NCBI GenBank assembly: GCA_028284045.1
Contig: JANQSN010000040.1
Coordinates: 1 to 64,000 of the forward strand
DNA: 64,000 bases
Direction: 5' to 3'
Source of the DNA: Alphaproteobacteria bacterium
GTDB lineage: Bacteria; Pseudomonadota; Alphaproteobacteria; DSM-16000; Inquilinaceae
Under the pieces are notes generated by a model. It saw nothing but the letters and a program-made list of their open reading frames with translations, was not told where the DNA came from and made no database searches. The position numbers and the translations under genes were made by a program. Positions 34,987 to 45,591 of the stretch are shown here, one piece after another. Positions within the stretch are counted from its first letter, which is position 1. Each line of letters starts with the position of its first letter.

Positions 34987-35011
34987 GATCAAGGACCGTG
35001 CGGTCTTGATC
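34987..35011. repeat. GATCAA-N13-TTGATC palindrome (copy B)
   Basis: Reads GATCAAGGACCG TG CGGTCTTGATC with nearly full-length symmetry, stronger than copy A. It sits at the same relative place, about 60-85 bases upstream of the decayed hydrolase start, and was copied with it. Confidence 0.5.
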
Positions 35012-35292
35012 GATCACTGATCTCGCAGGTCGCTTGCTAAGGACTGGACGGCGCGCCGTGGGTTGTCTCGCCGAAGCGCATCGCCCCACGACGCGCCACC
35101 CTGTCCGGCACGCCGCGACACGGCCAGATCGGCGGCATCAGCGATGAGATCGGCCACCACCGACAGGCTTGCAGCGCCCCGCGGCGAAGGGCGGGCCGCG
35201 AACTCTGCCTCGGCTTATGACCATGCGAGTGTGGCTGCAGGCGCTGTCCGCCATTGAATGCATCAATTCCGCAACGAAGAAGATCGATCCGC

Positions 35293-36687
35293 CTACACCA
35301 CCAACTCCCCGCTCTCCGCCGGATCCTCCAGCAATCCGGCGATCACCGAAAGACCCGCCTCAACCCGTTCCCGAGCCGTCTCATGGGTCAGGCACAGGCG
35401 CACGGACTGGGGGGCCTGGGGCGGGTCAACCGCGAAGGTTTCCGCCGTGACGACGCGGACGCCGCGGCGCTCTGCCGCCGCGCGGAAGGCGTCGGCGCGC
35501 CAGGGTGGCGGCAATTGCAGCCAGAGGTGGAAGCCGTGCGGGTCGGCGGAGATCGCGTCGGCCGGCAGCAGACGGGCGGCGATCGCCTGGCGGGTTTCGG
35601 CCTCCGCGCGCTGGTGGGCGTTCAGCCGCTCTGCTGTGCCGTCGGTGATCCAGCGCGTGGCGATTTCGGCCATCAACGGGGGCGGCATCCAGCAGGTCAG
35701 GTGGACGGCGGCGCGTACTGCGGCGCGATGCTTGGCCGGAATGCGCAGGTAGCCGACGCGCAGGCCCGGGGCCAGGCATTTGGACACGCTGGAGACGAAC
35801 ACCGTGCGCTCCGGCGCGACCTGGGCGAGCGGCGGCGGGCGGGTCGGCGGGAGGAAGCCGAACACGTCGTCCTCGACGATCGTCAGGTCGTGAGTGCGCG
35901 CGATGGCGGCGATCTCGGCGCGCCGATCGGTCGGCATCGTCACCGTCGTCGGCGTGTGCAGGGTCGGCAGGCAGTAGAGCGTGCGCGCGGCCGTCGCCCG
36001 GCAGGCGGCGTCCAGCGCGGCGGGTGACAGGCCGGCCACGTCCATCGCCACGGGCACGAGCTTCAGCCCGAGATGGCGCGCCAGCGCCTTGGCCGGCGCA
36101 TAGGTCAACGCCTCGACCAAAACCGCGTCGCCGGGCAGGGTGAGGGCGAGCAGCGCGACGGTCAAGCCGTGCTGGGCGCCGGCCGTCACGACCATTTCGT
36201 CGGGGTCCGTGTCCAGGCCCAGCCGGCCGAGCCACGCCGCGGCGGCGGCCGCGTGGCCGTCGACCCTGTCCCCGGGCCGGTGGTCGAGATGCCGGGCAAG
36301 ATCCCCCGACCCACCGATCGCCGCCAGGGTCGCCGCCAGCGCCTCCGCGCCTGCGCCGGGCGCCGGCAGGTTCAGCGAGAAGTCGATGACCCCGCCATCC
36401 GGTCGGTCGAGCCCTGCCACCGGCGCCACTGCCGGCAGCGGCCCGGCCGCGCGCACGAAGGTGCCGCGTCCCACTTCGCCCCGCACGAAGCCGCGGCCGA
36501 TCGCCTCGGCGTACGCGCGGCTGACCGTGTTCAGCGACAGGCCCAACCGGAAGGCGAGGTTGCGTTGCGGCGGCAACCGCTCGCCGTCCGTCAGGCGGCC
36601 GGCGGCGATGGCGTCGCCGATCGCCTCCGCCAACCGCCGATAGGCCGGACCGGGTCGGTCGGGCAGGCGAGGGCACCAGATTGTCAC
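35293..36687 (-). CDS. MocR-type GntR/aminotransferase fusion regulator
   Basis: 464 residues from a GTG start. The N-terminal winged helix (about 14-78) contains GERLPPQRNLAFRLGLSLNTVSRAY. From about 110 a fold-type I aminotransferase domain follows with the PLP lysine in SSVSKCLAPGLRVGY. MocR proteins sense PLP or amino compounds and usually regulate a divergent aminotransferase or PLP gene. The divergent neighbour is a class III aminotransferase, 92 bases away. A strong sigma70 promoter and a palindrome overlap its start, indicating a leaderless mRNA and self-regulation (inferred). Confidence 0.9.
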   Translation of the reverse strand: MTIWCPRLPDRPGPAYRRLAEAIGDAIAAGRLTDGERLPPQRNLAFRLGLSLNTVSRAYAEAIGRGFVRGEVGRGTFVRAAGPLPAVAPVAGLDRPDGGVIDFSLNLPAPGAGAEALAATLAAIGGSGDLARHLDHRPGDRVDGHAAAAAAWLGRLGLDTDPDEMVVTAGAQHGLTVALLALTLPGDAVLVEALTYAPAKALARHLGLKLVPVAMDVAGLSPAALDAACRATAARTLYCLPTLHTPTTVTMPTDRRAEIAAIARTHDLTIVEDDVFGFLPPTRPPPLAQVAPERTVFVSSVSKCLAPGLRVGYLRIPAKHRAAVRAAVHLTCWMPPPLMAEIATRWITDGTAERLNAHQRAEAETRQAIAARLLPADAISADPHGFHLWLQLPPPWRADAFRAAAERRGVRVVTAETFAVDPPQAPQSVRLCLTHETARERVEAGLSVIAGLLEDPAESGELVV

Positions 36688-36696
36688 GATGACAAT
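36680..36696. promoter_or_regulatory. Palindromic operator overlapping the mocR start
   Basis: ATTGTCA CGA TGACAAT, perfect 7-bp arms. It covers the GTG start (36685-36687) and touches the -10 box. A second looser palindrome, ATTGAC-N11-GTCAAT, lies at 36703-36725. Both are likely binding sites for the MocR regulator; no other palindromes occur in the gap. Confidence 0.55.
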
Positions 36697-36724
36697 GTAT
36701 AGATTGACTCGATTTCCTCGTCAA
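36696..36724 (-). promoter_or_regulatory. Sigma70 promoter for the MocR gene
   Basis: On the minus strand: TTGACG (36724-36719), 17 bases, TATACA (36701-36696). The spacing is optimal and both boxes are near consensus. The expected start of transcription is about 36689-36688, one or two bases before the GTG, so the transcript would be leaderless or nearly so. Confidence 0.65.
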
Positions 36725-36779
36725 TGAGAGGCTCAAACGAACAGATCAATCAATACAATTCAGAGAAGAGCCGAAGAAA

Positions 36780-38186
36780 ATGACGGAGATCGGCGGTGGC
36801 CAGACGGCCTTCTACGCCCGCGCCAACATCGTTCCCTTGCCGATGATCGCGCGGGCCGAAGGGGTGCATATGTGGGACGAGGCCGGGCGCCGCTACATCG
36901 ACGCCTCGTCGGGGCCGGCGGTCAGCAATATCGGCCACGGCAACGCCCGGGTCGCCGCCGCCATGGCGGCGCAGGCCGAAACCCTCGACTACGCCTTTCC
37001 GCGCCTGGCGCGAAACCGCTCCACGCTTGCCTACACCGAGCGGCTGGCCCGGCTGGCCGGCCCGGGGCTGGAGCGGGTGCATCTCGCCTCGGGCGGCAGC
37101 GAGGCGATGGAGAACGCCATCAAGCTGCTGCGCCAGCACGCCATCGCGACCGGGCGGCCGGCGAAGACCCAGGTGATCACCTGCCAGCCGTCCTATCACG
37201 GCGCTACCATCGCCACGCTGGCGATGAACGGCGAGGTGATGATGGCGCCGTTCTTGGACGGTTTCGCCACGCCTACACCGAAGGTGCCGGCGCCGTTCGC
37301 CTACCGGCCGCCGGACAACCAGGACGCGGCACACTATGCCCGCCACTGCGCGGAGGCGCTCGACCGGACGATCCGTGACCTGGGGCCGGAGACGGTTCTC
37401 GCCTTCGTCATCGAGCCGGTGGGCGGGCTCGCCACCGGCTGCCTCGTCCCGCCGGCCGACTACATGGCCCGGATCCGGGAGATCTGCACCCGTCACGGCG
37501 TCGCCCTGGTGTTCGACGAGATTCTGTGCGGCATGGGGCGCACCGGTCGGTTCCTGGCCGCCCATCACTGGCCGGACGCGCGGCCCGACCTGGTGACCTT
37601 GGCCAAGGGCATGGGGTCCGGTTATGCGCCGCTGGGCGCGGTCCTGGCGCCGGCCGCGCTGGTCGACGACCTCGCCGAGCGGACGGGGTTCGAGTTCCAA
37701 TACTCCTACAACGCCAACCCGATCGCCTCGGCGGTCGGTCTCGCGGTGCTGGAGGAATACGAGCGGCTGGACCTGATCGGCCAGGCGGCGTGGCTCGGGG
37801 CACGCCTGCGCAGCGGCCTGGACGCGTTGGCCGCCGACAGCCCGATCGTCGGCGATGTGCGCGGGTTGGGCCTGCTCCACGCCGTGGAGCTGGTGGCGGA
37901 CAAGACGACCAAGGCGCCGTTCCCGACGGCGCTGCAGCCCACGGAGCGGGCGCGCCGCCACGGCCTCGACAACGGGCTGATCCTCTATGCGCGGCCCACC
38001 TCCGGCGGGCGCTATGGCCACTGGCTGCTGATCGCGCCGCCGCTGACCATCACGCCGGAAGAGCTGGACGATTTGCTGGCACGCCTGGCGGCGACGCTGC
38101 AGGGTCTCGCCGCCGATCTGGCGGGGCGTTTGGAGGCGCGGGCCGGACTCGAACCGGCGTACAAGGATTTGCAGTCCTCTGCGTAA
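36780..38186 (+). CDS. Class III aminotransferase (omega/GABA-type)
   Basis: 468 residues. The PLP lysine is in LVTLAKGMGSGYAPLG, the nucleotide motif is ASGGSEAMENAIKL, and LVFDEILCGMGRTG is the family acidic block. It probably removes the amino group of an omega-amino compound; the substrate is unknown. The frame runs through 56 bases of the antisense tRNA-Cys gene, so its last 18 residues (from AGLEPAY to the end) are not expected to be conserved. The usual end is probably about residue 445-450. Divergent from a MocR regulator, which presumably controls it. Confidence 0.88.
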   Translation: MTEIGGGQTAFYARANIVPLPMIARAEGVHMWDEAGRRYIDASSGPAVSNIGHGNARVAAAMAAQAETLDYAFPRLARNRSTLAYTERLARLAGPGLERVHLASGGSEAMENAIKLLRQHAIATGRPAKTQVITCQPSYHGATIATLAMNGEVMMAPFLDGFATPTPKVPAPFAYRPPDNQDAAHYARHCAEALDRTIRDLGPETVLAFVIEPVGGLATGCLVPPADYMARIREICTRHGVALVFDEILCGMGRTGRFLAAHHWPDARPDLVTLAKGMGSGYAPLGAVLAPAALVDDLAERTGFEFQYSYNANPIASAVGLAVLEEYERLDLIGQAAWLGARLRSGLDALAADSPIVGDVRGLGLLHAVELVADKTTKAPFPTALQPTERARRHGLDNGLILYARPTSGGRYGHWLLIAPPLTITPEELDDLLARLAATLQGLAADLAGRLEARAGLEPAYKDLQSSA

Positions 38187-38204
38187 CCTCTCCGCCACCG
38201 CGCC
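38131..38204 (-). tRNA. tRNA-Cys (GCA), CCA encoded
   Basis: A full cloverleaf is readable on the minus strand. The acceptor arms are GGCGCGG (38204-38198) and CCGCGCC (38141-38135), with U as discriminator at 38134 and an encoded CCA at 38133-38131. The anticodon GCA is at 38172-38170 in a GGACTGCAAATCC loop and stem, and the T arm is GCCGGTTCGAGTCCGGC. This is the expected cysteine tRNA. It overlaps the 3' end of the aminotransferase frame on the other strand. Confidence 0.95.
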
Positions 38205-38357
38205 TGGGCCAAGAGGATCGACGCTATAGCCACCGCGTCGCCGCATGGTCAAGCACAGGCGAGGGGCACGCCCGCTGGCCTCGCGCGCGTGTCGGCGGTA
38301 TAAGGCGCGAAAAGGGAACCGCACCGCCGCACCACCAGTGGGGATCCTGGGACAGCC

Positions 38358-39026
38358 ATGCCGATCGAGTACGCCCAAGCGCGCCGCAACATGATCGATG
38401 GGCAGATCAAGCCAAACCGCGTGACCGACATGGCGCTGATGACCGCGATGGGAGAGATCCCGCGCGAGGCGTTCGTGCCGGCCTGGGCGCGCGGGGTCGC
38501 CTATGTCGACGAGGACCTGAAGCTCGCCGAGACCCGCTATCTGACGGAGCCGCTGGTGTTCGCCCGCCTGGTCGACGCCGCCCAGGTGCGGCCCACCGAC
38601 CGGGTGCTCGATATCGGTTGCGCTACCGGCTACTCCACCGCCGTGCTGGCCCGTCTGGCCGACACCGTCGTCGCGGTCGAGCCGGACGCCGACTTCGTGC
38701 GCCTGGCCGGCGACACCCTGACCCAGCTCGGCATCCACAATGCCGTCGTAGTCGCCGGGGCGGTGACGGAAGGGTATCCGCGCGAGGCGCCCTTCGACGT
38801 CATCCTGATCAACGGTTCGGTCGGCGCGGTGCCACGGGCGATCACCGATCAGCTCGCCGAGGGGGGCCGGCTGGTCACCGTGCTGGCGCCGGCGCTGGAT
38901 CGCCCCGGGCCGGGGCAGGGTACGCTGTTCTTGAAGGTCGGCCAGACCGCCTCGCCGCGCCCGCTGTTCGAGGCCGGCACCCCGATCCTGCCCGGCTTCG
39001 AACCCGCCGCCGCCTTCCAGTTCTAG
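38358..39026 (+). CDS. Protein-L-isoaspartate O-methyltransferase-like protein
   Basis: 222 residues. The N-terminus ARRNMIDGQIKPNRVTD and motif I VLDIGCATGYSTAVLARL (S-adenosylmethionine site) match the Pcm-like family in alphaproteobacteria, where it stands beside tolC. It would methylate altered Asp residues in proteins, but this branch is more divergent than E. coli Pcm and could have another substrate. A 460-base gap separates it from tolC. Confidence 0.85.
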   Translation: MPIEYAQARRNMIDGQIKPNRVTDMALMTAMGEIPREAFVPAWARGVAYVDEDLKLAETRYLTEPLVFARLVDAAQVRPTDRVLDIGCATGYSTAVLARLADTVVAVEPDADFVRLAGDTLTQLGIHNAVVVAGAVTEGYPREAPFDVILINGSVGAVPRAITDQLAEGGRLVTVLAPALDRPGPGQGTLFLKVGQTASPRPLFEAGTPILPGFEPAAAFQF

Positions 39027-39486
39027 CCGCCGGCGGGCACCGGTTTCCGCCGCGGCGAAGGAACAAACTGGTTAACGCGCCGGCTTGGTATTAAGCTCCG
39101 CCCCGTTTGACCTTCCGCTACACCGCGCATTGAGGCGTCGGACACGCAGCGGCATGCCGGATCTTCCGACTCCGGCCAGCGTCGCTGCCGCTTCGGGCGG
39201 GTCGCTTCAAGACAACGCTGCGGGCGTCGTCTTGGTGGAGACCGGCTGAGCGAAGCGGGACGTTTCCGCCACTAATGCGAGGTCTGGGGTCTGGTTCGTG
39301 AGGCTTACGGCTTCATCTTTCATTAAACGCGATGGGCGACGATACCCGGTGCCGACCGATCCGCGATCGGCCTTGCGCAATGTCGTGGCACCGTATTCGC
39401 CGCTTGGCCCGGACCTCTTAGGCGCAGCTCCGCGCCCCGGGTCCGGAACCGACGGCCAGCCGGTACGGAACGACGGGAATCACAGA
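39027..39486. other. Intergenic region between pcm-like gene and tolC
   Basis: The frame used by tolC is open back to a GTG at 39298, but no conserved sequence is seen before 39487. I noted TTAAC at about 39072 and TTAA at 39088, but not at CtrA spacing. The rest shows no gene, tRNA or hairpin I would defend. Confidence 0.4.
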
Positions 39487-41022
39487 ATGACCACGACGGC
39501 CTTCACCCGACAGCCGGGCGCCCGATCGGCGAGACCCGCAGGGCCGGGACCCGCAGGGCCGGGACCCGCAGGGCCGAGACCCACAGGGCCGAGACCCGCA
39601 AGGCCGGGACCCCGGCGGCACCAGGGCGGCATCGCGGCCGGGTTGACGGCGCTGACGCTCGTCCTGGCCCCGGCCACCGTCTTGGCGCCGGGCCCGGCAG
39701 CGGCGCAGGCGACGCTGTTGGAGGCGTTGGTCCGGTCCTACCAGACCAGCCCGATCCTGGCCTCCGCACTCGCCGACCTGCGGGCCACCAACGAGCAGAT
39801 CGCCCAGGCGCTGTCCGGCTTCCGCCCGACCGTGGTGGCCCGCGGCAGCGTCGGGCAGAACTGGACGCGCTCCGTCACCGACGTGCAGGGCGCCGACGGC
39901 GGCACTTCGGCATCCATCGGCGCCGGCTTCGCCACGCCGTCCAGCGTCGGCGTGGAGGTCAGCCAGCCGATCTATCAGGGCGGCAGCACCTTCGCCGACG
40001 TGGATCGCGCGGAGCTGGTCATCCAGGCGACCCGCGCGGGCGTCGTGACCACCGAGCAAGAGGTTCTGCTGACCGCCGCCACCGCCTTCTTGAACGTGGT
40101 CGAGGCCCAGGCGGTGCTGGAACTCGCCATCAACAACGAAGATGTCCTGCGCCGCCAGTTGGAAGCGGCCCAGGATCGCTTCGAGGTCGGCGAGATCACC
40201 CGCACCGATGTCAGCCAGGCGGAAAGCCGGCTGGCCGGTGCGACCGCCGGACGCATCGAGGCGGAAGGCGCGTTGCGCTCGACCCGCGCCACCTTCGAGC
40301 GTGCCGTCGGCAATGCCGCACCGGCGCTGATCCCGCCGCAGCCCCTGGTCGGCCTGCCGACCTCGTTGGACGAAGCCGTCTCGCTCGCCCAGGTGAACAA
40401 CCCCCAGGTCATCCAGGCGACCTTCACCGAGCGCGCGGCCGTCGCCAATGTCGACGTGCTGTTCGGCGACCTGCTGCCGGAGGTGTCCGTCGTCGGCGGC
40501 ATCACCCAGAGCTTCGAGCCGCAGCGCACCACCGACAACTCCACGGCGGCGGAGATCCGCGCGGAGCTGACGGTGCCGATCTACCAGGCCGGCGCCGTCT
40601 CCTCGCGAGTGCGCGAGGCCCGCTACGACGCGGCCCGGGCGCGAATCGATATCGAGGATGCGCGTCGTGCGTCCATCGAGACGGCCATCGTCGCGTGGGA
40701 ATCGCTGGTCACCGCCCAGGCGGCGATCGAATCGCTGCAGGCCCAGGTGCGCGCCGCGGAGATCGCGTTGGAAGGGGTGGAGCAGGAGGCCCAGGTCGGC
40801 TCGCGCACCGTGCTGGACGTCCTGGATGCCGAGCAGGAGCTGTTGGACGCGCGGGTGGAACTGGTGCGCGCCCAGCGTGACGAAGTGGTCGCCGGCTTCG
40901 AGATCCTGTCGTCGGTCGGCCAGTTGACGGCGCGTGACTTGTCGCTTCCGGTCGAGTACTACGAATTCGACGGCGACTACAACGCGACACGGTCGCGTCT
41001 GATCGGCACGGATGTCGACTAG
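39487..41022 (+). CDS. tolC: TolC-family outer membrane channel
   Basis: 511 residues. From about residue 75 it is a TolC-type type I secretion and efflux channel: two outer-membrane efflux repeats with long helices (SYQTSPILASALADLRATNEQ is cut here to LLEALVRSYQTSP for brevity, then QALSGFRPTVVARGSVGQ, TRTDVSQAESRLAGA, SRTVLDVLDAEQELLDARVELV). It acts with an inner-membrane transporter and an adaptor, neither in the window. The ATG at 39487 is chosen, but the signal peptide core (AAGLTALTLVLAPATVLA) begins about 50 residues later, after a Pro-Gly repeat. The upstream frame to 39298 is open but not conserved. Confidence 0.9.
   Translation: MTTTAFTRQPGARSARPAGPGPAGPGPAGPRPTGPRPARPGPRRHQGGIAAGLTALTLVLAPATVLAPGPAAAQATLLEALVRSYQTSPILASALADLRATNEQIAQALSGFRPTVVARGSVGQNWTRSVTDVQGADGGTSASIGAGFATPSSVGVEVSQPIYQGGSTFADVDRAELVIQATRAGVVTTEQEVLLTAATAFLNVVEAQAVLELAINNEDVLRRQLEAAQDRFEVGEITRTDVSQAESRLAGATAGRIEAEGALRSTRATFERAVGNAAPALIPPQPLVGLPTSLDEAVSLAQVNNPQVIQATFTERAAVANVDVLFGDLLPEVSVVGGITQSFEPQRTTDNSTAAEIRAELTVPIYQAGAVSSRVREARYDAARARIDIEDARRASIETAIVAWESLVTAQAAIESLQAQVRAAEIALEGVEQEAQVGSRTVLDVLDAEQELLDARVELVRAQRDEVVAGFEILSSVGQLTARDLSLPVEYYEFDGDYNATRSRLIGTDVD
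39531..39613 (+). repeat. 15-bp tandem repeat in the tolC N-terminus
   Basis: About five and a half units of GGGCCGGGACCCGCA with small changes (GGGCCGAGACCCACA, GGGCCGAGACCCGCA). In frame it encodes the five-residue unit GPGPA or GPRPA before the signal peptide core. Unit length is a multiple of three, so changes in copy number would keep the frame. Confidence 0.9.
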
Positions 41023-41217
41023 CGGCATGGGGTCGAGGCGGGGCCGAGGCGCGAAAGCCGACCGGCCGCGCGGGGTCACGGGCTGCGAGGGCAGGGTCGA
41101 TCGCCGGACGGCCCACGGGCGGATCGCCAGGTCGGCAGAAAGAGGTTTACAATGACGCGTACCGTTACGTCAGATATTCCGCCGAACCGAATCGCCGGCT
41201 GAGGAGCTGAACAGGGT

Positions 41218-41817
41218 ATGGTGATGGCGGAGGGCAAGCCGCAACAAGAACCTTCGATGGAGGAGATCCTCGCCTCCATTCGGCGGATCATTTCCGAGGA
41301 CGGCACCGAGCAGGAGCCGGCCCCGCCCGCGAACGAAGCGCCCGCCGCCGTCGAACCGCCGCCGCCGCCGCCACCGCCGGAACCCGAGCCGGAACCCGAG
41401 CCAGAGCCGGAGCCCGACCCGCCCCCACCGCCACCACCCCCGCCGCCGCCGCCGCCGCCACCCCCGCCCCCGGAACCGGCCTTCGAGCCGGAAGACGAGG
41501 TGTTGGAGCTGACCCAGCGCGTCGATGTCGGCGAGCCGGCGCCGCCCCCGCGGCCGGCACCCCGGGCCGATGAGGGCGCCGGTCTGTTGTCCGCGGATGC
41601 CGATGCCGCCGCGCGCAATGCCCTGCATCGCCTCGACGGATTCGACACGGTGCCGATCACCAGCCATCCCACCAGTATCGATGGCGGCAAGACCCTGGAG
41701 CAGCTTGTCGCGGAGCTGTTGCAGCCGATGCTGCGCGAGTGGCTGAACGCCAATCTTCCCGGCATCGTCGAACGCATCGTCGAACGCGAGGTCCGGCGCC
41801 TCGGCCGCGACCGCTAA
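41218..41817 (+). CDS. popZ: Polar organizing protein PopZ (DUF2497)
   Basis: 199 residues. The N-terminal helix SMEEILASIRRIISED binds client proteins. A long proline-glutamate linker follows (about 48-87, runs of up to 18 prolines). The C-terminal oligomerisation domain LEQLVAELLQPMLREWLNANL and VERIVEREVRRL closes it. PopZ forms a pole-located network that anchors the chromosome and signalling proteins. The usual alphaproteobacterial order tolC-popZ-valS is kept. Confidence 0.93.
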   Translation: MVMAEGKPQQEPSMEEILASIRRIISEDGTEQEPAPPANEAPAAVEPPPPPPPPEPEPEPEPEPEPDPPPPPPPPPPPPPPPPPPEPAFEPEDEVLELTQRVDVGEPAPPPRPAPRADEGAGLLSADADAAARNALHRLDGFDTVPITSHPTSIDGGKTLEQLVAELLQPMLREWLNANLPGIVERIVEREVRRLGRDR

Positions 41818-41975
41818 CCGCCGCCGATGACGGGCCGGCCGGCCGGCCGGCCGCCCGGGTCTCGCTGAACCGGCGGCTTCTCCCGCGCTTGACCCCGGCG
41901 CCTTGATGCGCGATGCGAGCCGCCGACGGGCGCGGCTGGCGCGCCCCGCATGCCGATTCGCAAGGGCTCGCCCCG

Positions 41976-44669
<2,694 letters not shown>

Positions 44670-44758
44670 GGGTGTCCTGATCCGGCTGGTGACCTTCTTC
44701 AGTTGAAAGACTATCTTTATGACTAGCCATTCCTTCGCGAGGGGCGGGAACACGGGCA

Positions 44759-45019
44759 ATGGGTAAGAGTTGGCCGGTTCATGAGGCAAAGGCGCGCTTC
44801 AGCGCGTTGCTCGCGGCGAGTCTGACGCAGGGCCCTCAGGTCGTCAGCCGCCGCGGCGTGGACGCGGCCGTCTTGATTCCGATTGAGCAGTGGCGGCGCA
44901 TGGAGAGCATGGCCACGCCGTCCCTTAAGGATCTGCTGCTGTCCGGCGAGGCCCGGACGGAACGGCTGACGCCGGACCGCCAGGCGGTTCCGCGGCGGCG
45001 GACGGTACCGCTCGACTGA
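44759..45019 (+). CDS. Phd/YefM-type antitoxin
   Basis: 86 residues. The N-terminus SWPVHEAKARFSALLAAS and VVSRRGVDAAVLIPIEQW match the Phd/YefM DNA-binding fold. It would repress its own operon and neutralise the PIN toxin that starts 9 bases downstream. The C-terminal third (ARTERLTPDRQ to the end) is the expected toxin-binding tail. Confidence 0.85.
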   Translation: MGKSWPVHEAKARFSALLAASLTQGPQVVSRRGVDAAVLIPIEQWRRMESMATPSLKDLLLSGEARTERLTPDRQAVPRRRTVPLD

Positions 45020-45028
45020 TACGCGACG

Positions 45029-45448
45029 GTGTATCTGCTCGACACAAACGTGGTTTCCGAGCTGCGGCGGCCGCGACCGCATCTTGGTCTCGTCCGCTGG
45101 TTGGAAACCGTGCCGACCGATCAGTTGTTTCTGTCGGCGGTGACGGTCGGGGAGATCCAGGCCGGCATTGAAGTGACGCGCGACCAGGACCCAGAAAAGG
45201 CGGCCGAGCTGGAAGGGTGGCTGGACCGCGTCATGGCCAGCTACTCGGTCCTTTCGATGGACACGATGGCGTTCAGGCAGTGGGCTCGTTTCAAGCATCG
45301 AAAGTCCGATACGCTGATCGAGGACGCCATGATTGCGGCGACCGCGGCGGTTCATCGGCTCGTACTGGCGACGCGGAATGTCCGCGACTTCGCCGAGTTC
45401 GATATCGATGTCGTCGATCCGTTCGCGCATCCGTCGTCGGAGAGCTGA
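45029..45448 (+). CDS. VapC-type PIN-domain ribonuclease toxin
   Basis: 139 residues from a GTG start. The PIN acidic residues are D5 (LLDTNVVSELRRP), E (VTVGEIQAG), D (IEDAMIAATA) and the RNVRDF segment near the end. VapC toxins cut tRNA or rRNA. The pair with the antitoxin upstream is complete and looks intact. The stretch 45449-45591 to ilvD is unassigned. Confidence 0.88.
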   Translation: MYLLDTNVVSELRRPRPHLGLVRWLETVPTDQLFLSAVTVGEIQAGIEVTRDQDPEKAAELEGWLDRVMASYSVLSMDTMAFRQWARFKHRKSDTLIEDAMIAATAAVHRLVLATRNVRDFAEFDIDVVDPFAHPSSES

Positions 45449-45591
45449 AGAAGCGATGCTGAGCGGGTCGGCGCCCGGCACCGTTGCCTTCCCGGAACGC
45501 AAGGCTGGTCTACGCCGCTGAGGGCTGGGCAGAGGCGGCGGGCAGACGCTAACGTCGCCGTCCGCATGCGATGAGGGGGAGGGGTGCCGCG

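Larger units (their letters stand above)
34605..35292. other. Intergenic stretch carrying a degenerate duplication
   Basis: No intact gene is supported. It holds a remnant of the hydrolase 5' end (34800-34927) and a copy of that gene's upstream region with the GATCAA palindrome. The part nearest the lipoprotein gene (34605-34790) is AT-rich and unassigned. The part nearest the MocR gene (35020-35292) is GC-rich and unassigned. Confidence 0.5.

Noticed and set aside
34733..35089. 118-codon minus-strand frame as a real gene
   Set aside because: Its start region is noncoding in the homologous copy, and the only recognisable part is a decayed hydrolase signal peptide.
39072..39091. TTAAC and TTAA near the tolC upstream region as a CtrA site
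   Set aside because: The two half sites are separated by about 12 or more bases, not seven.
41370..41470. Proline-glutamate run in popZ as a sequencing artefact or frameshift
   Set aside because: Both the N-terminal and C-terminal PopZ domains are in the same frame, and proline-rich linkers are normal in PopZ.
44759..45448. Toxin-antitoxin pair as part of a larger defence island
   Set aside because: The neighbours are valS and ilvD with normal composition; the pair is complete by itself.
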